A DNA stretch of 64,000 bases from Nocardiopsis sinuspersici (lineage in GTDB: Bacteria > Actinomycetota > Actinomycetes > Streptosporangiales > Streptosporangiaceae), in assembly GCA_008638415.1 (NCBI GenBank), contig VWVT01000009.1:1-64000 (forward strand), read 5' to 3'. Under the pieces are notes generated by a model that was not told where the DNA came from, did not search any database, and saw nothing but the letters and a program-made list of their open reading frames with translations. The position numbers were made by a program, and so were the translations under genes. Positions 44,261-52,690 of this stretch are shown here, piece after piece. The stretch's first letter is position 1. The number at the start of each line of letters is the position of its first letter.

Positions 44261-44683
44261 TCAGGCCGTCCTCGCCGACGCCAGCAGGCGTCGGCCGAGA
44301 AGGTAGGTCTCGCATCCGGCGCAGTAGCCGAACACGGCGTTGAGGAAGGCGGCGAAGAGGGCGAGGGCGGTCGCGGAGATACCGAGCCACTCCGGGCCCG
44401 CCAGGTATCCGACGAGTCCGAGTACGGCGAAGAGGAGTCCCACTCCCTGTGCGAACCGGGGCGGCCGCGCGTCCTCCGACGAGGAGGCGGGGCCGATCCT
44501 GGGACGTACGGCGACGGCGAACAACAGGCCGTAGGGCGATCGGCGGACCCCCATGACCACCGCGGCGGCGAAGACCAGCGCCTGGAAGCCGAGAACCCAG
44601 AGGTTGCCGGTGGCGAGGGCCGTGGCCAGTACGAGGGTGGTCAGGGCAGCCGCGAAGCGCTGCCCGCGAGGGTCGACCTGCAT
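44261..44683 (-). CDS. DUF4395 membrane protein
   Basis: 140 residues. Four hydrophobic stretches: AALTTLVLATALATGNLWVL, LGFQALVFAAAVVMG, FAQGVGLLFAVLGLVGYLAG and SATALALFAAFLNAVFGYCA. The C-terminal GYCAGCETYLLG has the conserved Cys-x-x-Cys of the family. It is regularly found next to rhodanese and thioredoxin genes, so a thiol or sulfur redox role is plausible but unproven. Confidence 0.88.
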   Translation of the reverse strand: MQVDPRGQRFAAALTTLVLATALATGNLWVLGFQALVFAAAVVMGVRRSPYGLLFAVAVRPRIGPASSSEDARPPRFAQGVGLLFAVLGLVGYLAGPEWLGISATALALFAAFLNAVFGYCAGCETYLLGRRLLASARTA

Positions 44684-44764
44684 GGCGTGATGTCCCCAGC
44701 TGCGTACGAGGAGAACGAGGAACCGGTCGCACGGAGGAGGCGTGGGCCCTTCAGGCCGTCCGCC

Positions 44765-44851
44765 CTAGGAACACAGACAGAGCGCGGCGGCGACGCGGCA
44801 GAAGTCCACCGCCCGTCGCTTCGTCAGATACGCGCTCGTCAAGGAAGTCAC
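44765..44851 (-). CDS. Cys-containing leader peptide of the sulfur operon
   Basis: A 28-codon ORF from GTG 44851 with a basic centre (LTKRRAVDFCRVAAALC) and three Cys codons, two of them near the end in LCLCS. It starts where a predicted promoter would place the first base of the mRNA, so it is leaderless. This fits the actinobacterial Cys-rich uORFs reported to couple cysteine supply to expression of sulfur genes. It lies 82 bases upstream of DUF4395. Confidence 0.75.
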   Translation of the reverse strand: MTSLTSAYLTKRRAVDFCRVAAALCLCS

Positions 44852-44858
44852 ACCCCAG

Positions 44859-44888
44859 ACGCTACAGCCCCCGTTACGCGTTTGTCAC
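44859..44888 (-). promoter_or_regulatory. Promoter of the leader peptide and sulfur operon
   Basis: On the minus strand GTGACA (44883-44888) and TAGCGT (44859-44864) are separated by 18 bases. The GTG start follows 7 bases after the -10 element, so the mRNA probably begins at the start codon. Confidence 0.65.
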
Positions 44889-45045
44889 GGGTGTGGTGGA
44901 TCACAGATGGGGTGTCCACCCCGGTGGGGCGTTCGCCCGCGGGGCGTTCCATGCGCCGGGAGGGTGGCCGGGCGCTCGGAGGGTGCGCGAGCGTGTTCGG
45001 ACGCCCGGAGGAGGCTCGGGCACCGGGAGGGTGTCCGCGGGGCGG
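44889..45045. other. Remainder of gap between sulfur operon and thioredoxin gene
   Basis: With the leader peptide and its promoter this forms a 362-bp gap. The part nearest the thioredoxin stop is GC-rich with repeated GGGCG and GGAGGGTG-type runs. No gene seen. Confidence 0.5.
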
Positions 45046-45567
45046 TCAGGAGACGGCAGCGCCGACGGCGGCGATCACGTCCGGTTTGCGGGGCTGCCCG
45101 CTGGCCCGGCGCACCACCCGGCCCGAGGCGTCCAGGACCAGGACGGTGGGGGTGCGCATGATGTCCAGGCGCCGGACGAGGTCGAGCCTGGACTCGGCGT
45201 CCACCTCCACGTGCGCCACGCCCCCGACCATGTCCGCGACCTCGTCCAGGATCCGCCGGGTGGCCCGGCAGGGCTGGCAGAAGGCGGTGGAGAACTGCAC
45301 GAGCGTGGCACGCTCCCCCAGTTCGGCGCCGATGTCCTCACCGCTGAGGGCGCCGCCCGCGGCGTCGCCGACGGATTCCGCCATGTCGTCTCCCTCTCCC
45401 TGGATGCTCTCCTCCCGGTGTACCGCCCCTCGCCCTCCCGCGGGAACGACGCGCCCGCGCGTACCCGGCGGTGCGCGGAAGCGTCCCAGGCCACGCCGCC
45501 ACACCAGTCCGGCGACGGTGGCCAGGGACAGGGTCACCGCGAGCGCGATGACGCCGGGCAGGTCCAT
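45046..45567 (-). CDS. Membrane-anchored thioredoxin-like protein
   Basis: 173 residues. An N-terminal membrane segment (GVIALAVTLSLATVAGLVW) is followed by a linker of about 60 residues and a thioredoxin fold. The active site is FSTAFCQPCRATRRI, with C-Q-P-C in place of C-G-P-C, and the cis-Pro is in IMRTPTVLVLD. The start ATG overlaps the stop of the LmeA-like gene by one base (TGATG), so the two are coupled. The side of the membrane is not certain. Its closeness to the sulfur operon suggests a thiol redox role. Confidence 0.85.
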   Translation of the reverse strand: MDLPGVIALAVTLSLATVAGLVWRRGLGRFRAPPGTRGRVVPAGGRGAVHREESIQGEGDDMAESVGDAAGGALSGEDIGAELGERATLVQFSTAFCQPCRATRRILDEVADMVGGVAHVEVDAESRLDLVRRLDIMRTPTVLVLDASGRVVRRASGQPRKPDVIAAVGAAVS

Positions 45568-46265
45568 CAGGCCGCCTCGGAGCCCATGATCGGGACGTCC
45601 TCGGCGGTACCGGTGACCCGCAGGCCGCTGGAGGTGGTCTCCGCCTCGGTGATGGTCAGGCCGAAGGGCAGGTGGGGGACCTGGAAGCTGGAGGTGAGCA
45701 TGCCCGAGACCATGTCGTCGACGCCGGTCGGGACCTCGCCGATCCGGATGTCGACCGGGGTGACGGTCACGGTGTCGCCGTCCACGGCGAACTCGCCGCC
45801 GGCCTCGACGGGGGTGCTGATACCGGATCCGGGCAGGGCCAGCTCGCCGCTGATGCGGGGGTCGCCGCCCTCGGTGGTGATGGTGATCCCCTCGGGCAGG
45901 TACGCGTTGAAGTAGGAGTAGGGGACGGTGAAGGAGCCGTCCAGTCGCCCGGCCACCACGCTGGGCTGGTCGAGCAGGTCGGCGGGGGGCACCTCGACCT
46001 CGGTGGCGGTGACGTCGATCTGCTCGACGGTGATGCTGTCCATGGTGGCGGAGGCCGCGGAGATGTTGATCTCGGAGTAGGTCCCGCCGAGCGCCTGCGG
46101 CAGGAAGGCCCAGCCCTCGATCGAGACCTCCGGCTCCTCGGACATCTGGAGCTGCTGGGCCACCTGTCGGGCGACCATGTCCTGCGCGAAGCTGCGGAGG
46201 CCTATGTCGGCCACCACCACGAGGGCCGCGCAGAGGACGAGGAGGACGACGAGGAACTTACGCAT
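45567..46265 (-). CDS. LmeA-like DUF2993 lipoprotein-like/periplasmic protein
   Basis: 232 residues from ATG giving MRKFLVVLLVLCAALVVVAD, a signal anchor. The rest is beta-rich with the DUF2993 pattern (DMVARQVAQQLQMSEEPEVS, GWAFLPQALGGTYSEINIS, TVTPVDIRIGEVP). In mycobacteria LmeA binds phospholipids and supports lipomannan maturation; here only a cell-envelope lipid-binding role is suggested. First gene of a two-gene unit with the thioredoxin-like gene. Confidence 0.85.
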   Translation of the reverse strand: MRKFLVVLLVLCAALVVVADIGLRSFAQDMVARQVAQQLQMSEEPEVSIEGWAFLPQALGGTYSEINISAASATMDSITVEQIDVTATEVEVPPADLLDQPSVVAGRLDGSFTVPYSYFNAYLPEGITITTEGGDPRISGELALPGSGISTPVEAGGEFAVDGDTVTVTPVDIRIGEVPTGVDDMVSGMLTSSFQVPHLPFGLTITEAETTSSGLRVTGTAEDVPIMGSEAA

Positions 46266-46528
46266 CGGAGATCCCAGCACACTTTCTTTCGTTCCGGCGC
46301 GCTCTCGGCTGGGTCGTCCCGCCGGTTCTGGTCACACGCCATCGGTACCCGACGGGCACCGGTCATGAAAAACCTGTAGGGAAGAGTACTTCACCCGGGA
46401 TGGGACGCCGGGGGTCTTCCGGTGGTTCATCATGCCTGGACAAGTACACCGATTCGAGACATTCATCCAGCTCAAAACGGGGTGGAGCGAGGCGGTCGCG
46501 GGGCTTCCCGGGACCGCGGCCCGTGTCC

Positions 46529-47677
46529 TCAGTGGGGCATCAGCATGGCGGTGAGACCGTCACTGGCCGCCGCGCCCGAGAGGGAGAGCTCGATCACGTT
46601 GGTGGCGACCACGTGCTGGGTGCTGAGGCGGGAGAACTCCAGCACGTGCGGCTGCTGCTCGTGCTCCTCCTGCGCCAGCTCGTCGCGGTAGATCGCGTAG
46701 ACGATGCGCTGTAGCGGGGCGCTGGGCACCGTGTGGCAGGCGAACAGCAGGGTGTCGGGCTCCCGGTGGGAGACCTGCGCGACGACGGCGTCGGCGAGGC
46801 GGTCGAAGCCCGTCCCGCGCCCGTCGGCGAGCGTGTAGATGGTGATGACGCCGCGCAGCTTGGCGGGCGGGGCCTGCCGGACCGGCGGGCCGTCGTAGTA
46901 GTCGTCGTAGGGGTCGGCTTCGCGGCGCTTACGGCGCACGGGCTCCTCCAGAAGGTCGTCGTCGAGGTCCTCGTCCGCGTCGCCGTAGTCCTCGTAGTCG
47001 TCGTAGCCGTCGTCGTCGTAGGGGTCGCGGCGGGGGCGCGCGGCCATGGCCGCCGCTCCCCACAGGGCGGAGACGGCTCCGAGCATCAGCAGCGCACCCC
47101 AGGCGCCCAGGCCGAGGCGGCCGACCAGGACGGACAGCAGCACGGACAGGGCGACCAGCCCCAGCACCGAGAGGTCGGTGCCCCGGTTGACGGAGTCGCG
47201 TCTGGCGACCGCGACGAGCGCGGTGACGAGGAGGACGGCGACGAGTACCTGCGCGACGTTGACGAGCGAGCGCGGGATGAGGTCGTAGTGCTCGCCCAAG
47301 GCGGGGTAGGAGTCGCCGAAGCTGGTGCCCACCCGGTCGATGGACAGCACCACCAGGGGAACGATGGTGAACGCGCTGAGGAACAGGCGCGAGGTGAACC
47401 GGCCGCGGGGCGACCGGACGCCGTACTCGAAGGCCCCCCAGGCCATGTAGAGCGGCCCCAGGAGGCTGATGCCGATGTGCAGTATTCGGAAGGTGGCTCC
47501 GCCGAAGTCGAACATCGCCCCGACGACGCCCGCGCTGAGCCCGACCGTCGTACCCAGTGCGGCGACGAGCCAACCGACGGAGGCCACACCGGGACGGCGC
47601 TGGGCATAAGCGGCGAGCGCGGCGGTGGCGCTCCAGCCCACCAACGCGCTTATGAATGCCAGTCCTACCGTCACCAT
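46529..47677 (-). CDS. Seven-TM membrane protein fused to an ABM-like domain
   Basis: 382 residues from ATG 47677 (upstream codons to 47725 are possible). About seven hydrophobic segments fill residues 1-215 (for example GLAFISALVGWSATAALAAY and LLGPLYMAWGAFEYGV). An acidic linker with many Asp and Tyr follows (YDDDGYDDYEDYGDADEDLD). The last 100 residues fold like an antibiotic-biosynthesis monooxygenase (ABM) dimeric alpha-beta barrel: LRGVITIYTLADGRGTGFDR, EPDTLLFACHTVPSAPLQRI, FSRLSTQHVVATNVIEL. ABM-like domains need no cofactor and can oxidise or just bind ligands. Function unknown. Confidence 0.72.
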   Translation of the reverse strand: MVTVGLAFISALVGWSATAALAAYAQRRPGVASVGWLVAALGTTVGLSAGVVGAMFDFGGATFRILHIGISLLGPLYMAWGAFEYGVRSPRGRFTSRLFLSAFTIVPLVVLSIDRVGTSFGDSYPALGEHYDLIPRSLVNVAQVLVAVLLVTALVAVARRDSVNRGTDLSVLGLVALSVLLSVLVGRLGLGAWGALLMLGAVSALWGAAAMAARPRRDPYDDDGYDDYEDYGDADEDLDDDLLEEPVRRKRREADPYDDYYDGPPVRQAPPAKLRGVITIYTLADGRGTGFDRLADAVVAQVSHREPDTLLFACHTVPSAPLQRIVYAIYRDELAQEEHEQQPHVLEFSRLSTQHVVATNVIELSLSGAAASDGLTAMLMPH

Positions 47678-47774
47678 CCCGACAATGATGATGCACGTTG
47701 ATGGGTGGATGTGCCCTCGGTGCACATATGAGGGGTTCCCTTCGGGGAAGATCCCGCAGAGTGGAGGCCACGGC

Positions 47775-47802
47775 GGTGATTCACACTGTGACCTTCATCA
47801 CC
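47775..47802. promoter_or_regulatory. Inverted repeat in divergent promoter region
   Basis: GGTGAT and ATCACC flank an inner TCACACTGTGA palindrome. It lies between the divergent membrane/ABM and HAD genes and could be an operator. A second inverted repeat, ATGTGC-N7-GCACAT, is at 47709-47727. Confidence 0.35.
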
Positions 47803-47943
47803 CGGTTTGTCGCCGCCGCACAGCGGCCACACCCGCCCCGCGAGTGGCCGTAGGCTCGCCAGTACGCGGGGAACGCCGCCCCTGCACCGGAGGGCCCGAC
47901 CGCACCGGAGGGCCGTCTCCCCCGCCCGAGCCAGGAGATAACC

Positions 47944-48741
47944 GTGTCACACGACGCCGCGCCCCCGCCTCCGAACGGTCCCGGGGCCGCCTTCTTCGAC
48001 GTGGACAACACCCTGATGCGGGGTGCGTCGATCTACCACTTCGCCCGCGGCCTGGCCTCCCGCGACCTGTTCACCACCCGCGACCTGGTGCGGTTCGCGT
48101 GGGGGCAGACGGTGTTCCGGGTGACCGGGAGCGAGCAGCCCGAGCACATCAACGCCGCGCGCGAGGCCGCGCTGGCCTTCGTGGCGGGGCACGACGTGAA
48201 CGACCTGGTCGCCCTGTGCGAGGAGATCTACGACGACACCATGGCCGACCGGATCTGGGAGGGCACCCGGGCGCTGGTCCAGGGGCACCTGGACGCGGGC
48301 CGGCCGGTGTGGCTGGTGACGGCGACCCCCGTGGAGCTGGCGCAGATCATCCGGCGCCGGCTGGGGCTGACCGGTGCGCTGGGCACCGAGGCCGAGAACG
48401 TGGACGGGGTGTACACGGGGCGGTTGAACGGGGACCTGCTGCACGGTCCGGCCAAGGCCGTGGCGGTGCGCGCGCTGGCGCGGAGGCAGGGATGGGACCT
48501 GGCGTCCTGTTCGGCCTACAGCGACTCCTCCAACGACCTGCCGCTGCTGTCCCTGGTGGGGCGCCCTCACGCGGTCAACCCGGACGCCGACCTGCGCCGG
48601 TACGCGCGTACGCACGGGTGGCCGGTGCACGACTTCCGGCGGCACCGGACGGCGATGCGGGTGGCCGTCCCGGCCGCCATGGCGGGCGCGGTCGCCGGTG
48701 CGGTGGCGCTGCGCGCGGTGAGACACCACAGGACGGGCTGA
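47944..48741 (+). CDS. HAD-IB family phosphatase
   Basis: 265 residues from GTG. Haloacid dehalogenase fold with motif I AAFFDVDNTLMRGASIYHFA, a helical cap, motif II VWLVTATPVEL, the Lys in HGPAKAVAVRALARRQ and motif III CSAYSDSSNDLPLLSLVGRP. It resembles SerB-like HAD-IB hydrolases of actinobacteria whose substrate may be phosphoserine or a lipid phosphate. A hydrophobic helix near the end (VAVPAAMAGAVAGAVALRAV) suggests membrane association. Confidence 0.9.
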   Translation: MSHDAAPPPPNGPGAAFFDVDNTLMRGASIYHFARGLASRDLFTTRDLVRFAWGQTVFRVTGSEQPEHINAAREAALAFVAGHDVNDLVALCEEIYDDTMADRIWEGTRALVQGHLDAGRPVWLVTATPVELAQIIRRRLGLTGALGTEAENVDGVYTGRLNGDLLHGPAKAVAVRALARRQGWDLASCSAYSDSSNDLPLLSLVGRPHAVNPDADLRRYARTHGWPVHDFRRHRTAMRVAVPAAMAGAVAGAVALRAVRHHRTG

Positions 48742-49108
48742 GGAGGGGACTCCCGCGCGGCGGGCGCCGAGGACACGGGCGGCCGAAGGCACCGGGACGT
48801 CCGACGACGGATGGCCGGAGCGGCCGGCGGAGACGTCCGGCGAAGGGTGCTCGGGGCCGCCGGATCCTGCCGGGGGGTCTGGGGCCGTCGGGGGCTGTCG
48901 GGGGTCGTCAGGACCGGTCAGGGGCCGTGTGCCGGCGCCCGCTTGTCCACAGGCTGTGGAGGGGGCGTGGCGCCGCCGGGCGCCGACTGCTGCGATAGAT
49001 GCGAGTGGTCCCGGGGTCAGAGCGTTTCGGGCTGCCCGAAAAGCCGCCAGATGCCCTTTCCGGACGTTTTCACTCCCGCGCCGCACCTCAGGGCCGGGCG
49101 GCGGGTTC
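48742..49108. other. Convergent intergenic region, no gene seen
   Basis: 367 bp between convergent HAD and epimerase genes. It is rich in GGGGGTC-type runs with a TTGTCCACAGGCTGTGGA stretch around 48943-48960, which contains a TCCACAGNCTGTGGA palindrome. No supported ORF. Confidence 0.45.
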
Positions 49109-50044
49109 TCAGCGGCCCAGCGTGGCCCTGGCGAGCGCGAGCACGTGGACGGGCCGCAGGCGGTCCGCGCGCGAGGACGTGCGGCGGCTGTCGGCGTAGG
49201 CGTCGAAGGCCTCCACCGAACTGTAGGAGGGCGACCAGTCCAGCACCCGCTCCAGGGGTTCGGGGTCCATCCCGGAGGTGTCCAGCTCCGTCCGCACGGC
49301 GCGGGAGGCACTGGAACTGGCGTAGGCGATCCGGCCGTGCCTGGCCAGACCGCGCAGCACCCTGAGACCGCGTTCGGGAACGGGGAGCCGCTGGCCGCCG
49401 ACACGGCGCAGGCAGTGGGAGAGCGGGACCGAGTCCGCGCCCGCCACGTCGAAGGATCCCGTGCCGTCGCTGAGCGCCATGCGCACCAGCGCCTCGGCGC
49501 CGTCGTCCTCGTGCAGGAACTGCACGTGGGGATCGCTGCCCAGCACCGTGGGCACGACGCGCGAGTCCAGGTAACGGGTGAGGGGGGTGCGCACGGAGGG
49601 GCCGATGAGGTTGGCGAACCTCAGCACGGCCACCGAAAGGTCGGGGCGGCGGCGTTGCAGTCCGCGGGTGTGCCGCTCGACCTCGGCCGCGTCGTCGGCG
49701 TCCAGGGTGGCGCTGGAGCGCACCACCAGGCGCCGGACGGTCGTGGAGCGCTGGGCCGCGCCGAGCACCCGCATGGTGCCCAGGACGTTGTCCTCACGGT
49801 TGGGGACGTTCACGGTGTCCAGGCCCAGATGCAGGACGAGATCGGCACCGGAGTCGGTGACGATCCTGTCCAGGCTCCCGTCGTGCAGGTCGACATGGGC
49901 GTACTCGACCCCCGGCGCGTCCTCGGACGGCGAGGAGGAGTCCGCGCCGATCACCCGGCGGACACCGGGCTCCTCGCTCAGGGCCTGGGCGACCCTGGTG
50001 GCCAAGGGGCTGGAGACCCCGGTGACGAGTACGACACGAGCCAT
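49109..50044 (-). CDS. NAD-dependent epimerase/dehydratase (extended SDR)
   Basis: 311 residues from ATG giving MARVVLVTGVSSPLATRVAQ. The NAD-binding glycine motif is TGVSSPLATRVA, a variant of TGxxGxxG. Other features are the acidic residue in VIGADSSSP and VVRSSATLDAD, where the usual YxxxK is not obvious, so catalysis may be altered. Closest by pattern to actinobacterial SDRs next to bS22. Substrate unknown. Confidence 0.82.
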   Translation of the reverse strand: MARVVLVTGVSSPLATRVAQALSEEPGVRRVIGADSSSPSEDAPGVEYAHVDLHDGSLDRIVTDSGADLVLHLGLDTVNVPNREDNVLGTMRVLGAAQRSTTVRRLVVRSSATLDADDAAEVERHTRGLQRRRPDLSVAVLRFANLIGPSVRTPLTRYLDSRVVPTVLGSDPHVQFLHEDDGAEALVRMALSDGTGSFDVAGADSVPLSHCLRRVGGQRLPVPERGLRVLRGLARHGRIAYASSSASRAVRTELDTSGMDPEPLERVLDWSPSYSSVEAFDAYADSRRTSSRADRLRPVHVLALARATLGR

Positions 50045-50269
50045 GGCGACACGTTCCTTGGGAGGAGACGGGAACTGTTCCGGCAGGCCCGCGGACCGTT
50101 CACCCCGAGGGTGAACCGGCGACCGCGACCCGTGAGGCACAACAGTGCCTCACCCAGAAAATTCCATTGCTGCGGCAAAGGCCGCGCAAGGACGAAGGCG
50201 TCTCCGCGTCCGGGGCGTGCCTGTGGCGCGCCCGCGCCCGCGGAGAGACGACGTTCGCCGCAACTGCTC

Positions 50270-50368
50270 CTACTTCTTGTTGCGACGCGCGACACGCGTG
50301 CGCTTGAGCAGCTTGCGGTGCTTCTTCTTCGCCATCCGCTTGCGGCGCTTCTTGATGACGGAACCCAT
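50270..50368 (-). CDS. Small ribosomal protein bS22 (AURKAIP1/COX24 domain)
   Basis: A 32-residue, extremely basic protein: MGSVIKKRRKRMAKKKHRKL, then KRTRVARRNKK. It matches bS22, the small-subunit protein found in mycobacterial ribosomes near the decoding centre. The length is as expected. It stands alone upstream of the epimerase gene with its own ribosome site (GAAGGTG). Confidence 0.93.
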   Translation of the reverse strand: MGSVIKKRRKRMAKKKHRKLLKRTRVARRNKK

Positions 50369-50588
50369 GGGATCACCTTCTCGCTGACGAGAGTTACGGA
50401 CATGCCGCACCGCTGGACGGTGGAAACCGGCAAGGAGCTCGGATGCGGTCGCTGGGCCCACTGGGCACCGACCCGCGCAGGACGCGGGGTGGCCGGTGCG
50501 ACCGGGACGGCCCCGGGGAGGCCAGCGCTGGAGAGCGCACCCACCGCACCCGAAGCACCAGCTTACCGCCACGGGTAAGCGCTCTGGG

Positions 50589-51224
50589 TCACGCCCCGGG
50601 GAACGCGGGCTCGTCCTTGTACAGGACGGCGGCCGGTTCGGCGTAGCTGACGCTGGTCAGGTGCTGTTCGGTGAAGGTCAGCGACGTCACGCTCGCCAGG
50701 TTGCACTCGCGCAGGTCCGGCCGGTGCCACAGGCGTTTGCCCTCGGCCGCGCGGCGCGCCATCCAGATCGGCAGCTGGTGGCTGAAGCACACGGCCTCGC
50801 GCCCCCACGCGGCGCGGCGCGCGACCTTGACGGCCTCCACCATGCGGGCGACGATCTCGGAGTAGGGCTCGCCCCAGGACGGCAGGAACGGGTTGTAGAC
50901 CCGGCTGAACACGCGGGGGTCGCGCACCGAGCGACGTGACAGCGCCATGCCCTCGAACTTGTTGGCCGCCTCGATGAGCCGGTCGTCCAGGGTGACGGGC
51001 AGGCCCGTCGCCTTCTGGAGGGGGACGGCGGTCTCCTGGGTGCGGTCCAGCGGCGAGGAGAACAGCGCCGCGATGTCGTGGCCGTCCAACCACTCTGCGG
51101 TCATCTCGGCCATCTGCTGGCCCCGGTCGCTGAGGTGGAAGCCGGGAAGCCTTCCGTAGAGCACCTTGCCGGGGTTGTACACCTCTCCGTGCCTCAGCAG
51201 GTGCACGACGGTGGTCGTCGTCAT
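50589..51224 (-). CDS. Histidine phosphatase family protein
   Basis: 211 residues. Phospho-His motif VVHLLRHGEVYNPGKVLYGR, then SDRGQQMAEMTAEWL and FSSPLDRTQETAVPL, and a second His in EAVCFSHQLPIWMARRAAEG. All four catalytic residues of the two-His phosphatase (phosphoglycerate mutase-like) fold seem present. Substrate unknown. It follows hemL on the same strand after 31 bp, and is likely co-transcribed. Confidence 0.9.
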   Translation of the reverse strand: MTTTTVVHLLRHGEVYNPGKVLYGRLPGFHLSDRGQQMAEMTAEWLDGHDIAALFSSPLDRTQETAVPLQKATGLPVTLDDRLIEAANKFEGMALSRRSVRDPRVFSRVYNPFLPSWGEPYSEIVARMVEAVKVARRAAWGREAVCFSHQLPIWMARRAAEGKRLWHRPDLRECNLASVTSLTFTEQHLTSVSYAEPAAVLYKDEPAFPGA

Positions 51225-51255
51225 CGTGTGTGTCTTTCCTTCGTGGTCGTGGGCG

Positions 51256-52563
51256 TCAGGAGCGGGGCCGGCCCTGGGCCTCCGCAGCGGCCCGGGCCGC
51301 CCTGGGCAGTGCCGAGACCACCCTGTCGACGGCGGTGTCGTCGTGCGCCGCGGAGAAGAACCACGCCTCGAAGGCGGCGGGCGGCAGGTACACGCCCTGG
51401 TCGAGCATGGCGTGGAAGAACGCGGAGAAGACCGCGGTGTCGGTGGTGCGGGCGGTGTCGAAGTCGACGACCTCCCGGTCGGTGAAGAACACCGTGAAGA
51501 GGCTGCCGCCGCTCTGGACGCGGTGGGCGACCCCGGCCGCGCCGAGCTCCTTGGAGACCTCGGTCCGGACCTGCTCGGAGACCTGGTCGATGCGGTCGTA
51601 GACCTCGGGGGTGGCGCCCCGCAGGGTGGCGAGCCCGGCGGCGGTGGCCAGCGGGTTCCCGGACAGGGTGCCCGCCTGGTAGACGGGGCCGTTCGGGGCG
51701 AGGCGGTCCATGATCTCGGCCCGTCCGCCGAACGCGGCGGCGGGCAGGCCGCCTCCCATGACCTTGCCGAAGGTCATGAGGTCGGGTGCGACCCCCTCCA
51801 GGCCGTACCAGCCCGAGGCGCTGACGCGGAAGCCCGTGAGGACCTCGTCGAGGACGAGCAGGGCCCCGTTGGCGTGCGCGATCTCCTTGAGGCGCGCGTT
51901 GAACCCCTCCCCGGGCGGCACGACTCCCATGTTGGCGGGGCAGGCCTCGGCGATGACGCAGGCGATGTCGTCGCCGTGCTCGGCGAAGGCGCGCTCGACG
52001 GCCTCGGTGTCGTTGTAGGGCAGCACGAGGGTGTCTGCGGCGCTGGCGCCGGTCACGCCCGGGGAGTCGGGCAGGGCGAAGGTGGCCAGCCCGGAGCCGG
52101 CCGCGGCCAGGAGCGCGTCGACGTGGCCGTGGTAGTTGCCCGCGAACTTGACGACCTTGCTGCGCCCGGTGAAGCCGCGCGCGAGGCGGATCGCGGACAT
52201 GGTGGCCTCGGTGCCGGAGTTGACGAGGCGGACCTTCTCCACGGGGGCGCGTCCGACGATCAGCTCGGCGAGCTCGACCTCGCCGGGGGTCGGCGCACCG
52301 TAGGAGGTCCCGGCTCCGACCGCGCTGTGGAGGGCCTCCACGACGGCGGGGGCCGCGTGGCCGAGGACGAGCGGCCCCCATGAGCACACGAGGTCGACGT
52401 ACCGGTGGCCGTCGGCGTCGGTGAGGTAGGGACCCTCGCCCTTGACGAAGAAGGGCGGGGTGCCGCCGACGGCGCCGAAGGCGCGCACAGGCGAGTTCAC
52501 GCCGCCGGGCACGACGGCGGAGGCGCGCTGGAAGAGCTCTGCTGAAGTCTGTTGGTTACCCAC
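51256..52563 (-). CDS. hemL: Glutamate-1-semialdehyde 2,1-aminomutase
   Basis: Second step of the C5 route to 5-aminolevulinate, PLP-dependent. 435 residues. Motifs: [20 protein letters not shown], the Asp in [20 protein letters not shown] and the PLP Lys in [20 protein letters not shown]. Together with HemA it makes 5-aminolevulinate from Glu-tRNA. It is separated from hemB by PAP2, rraA and PrimPol genes, on the same strand as the other hem genes. Confidence 0.96.
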   Translation of the reverse strand: MGNQQTSAELFQRASAVVPGGVNSPVRAFGAVGGTPPFFVKGEGPYLTDADGHRYVDLVCSWGPLVLGHAAPAVVEALHSAVGAGTSYGAPTPGEVELAELIVGRAPVEKVRLVNSGTEATMSAIRLARGFTGRSKVVKFAGNYHGHVDALLAAAGSGLATFALPDSPGVTGASAADTLVLPYNDTEAVERAFAEHGDDIACVIAEACPANMGVVPPGEGFNARLKEIAHANGALLVLDEVLTGFRVSASGWYGLEGVAPDLMTFGKVMGGGLPAAAFGGRAEIMDRLAPNGPVYQAGTLSGNPLATAAGLATLRGATPEVYDRIDQVSEQVRTEVSKELGAAGVAHRVQSGGSLFTVFFTDREVVDFDTARTTDTAVFSAFFHAMLDQGVYLPPAAFEAWFFSAAHDDTAVDRVVSALPRAARAAAEAQGRPRS

Positions 52564-52646
52564 CCCACCAGTGTGTCAGTTGTGTCCTGTTCCGAGACCG
52601 TGACCCGCCCCGCGCAGGCCGTGCCCCGGCCCAGGTCCGCGCACAC

Positions 52647-52679
52647 GTGTGCCCCGTCCCGGGGCGGGACGGGGCACAC
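52647..52679 (-). terminator. Strong hairpin after the PAP2 gene
   Basis: A perfect 14-bp stem (52647-52660 with 52666-52679) and 5-base loop GGGGC, 12 bases past the PAP2 stop. It should separate PAP2 transcription from hemL. Confidence 0.8.
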
Positions 52680-52690
52680 GGGGAGGGTCC

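Noticed and set aside
46929..47040. Tandem GTCGTCGTAG-type repeats suggesting a CRISPR-like or tandem array
   Set aside because: They encode the Asp/Tyr-rich linker of the membrane/ABM-like protein; there are no regular spacers.
48943..48960. TTGTCCACAGGCTGTGGA palindrome as a DnaA box or origin
   Set aside because: Only a single copy resembling half of a TTGTCCACA box is present, with no cluster and no dnaA or dnaN nearby.
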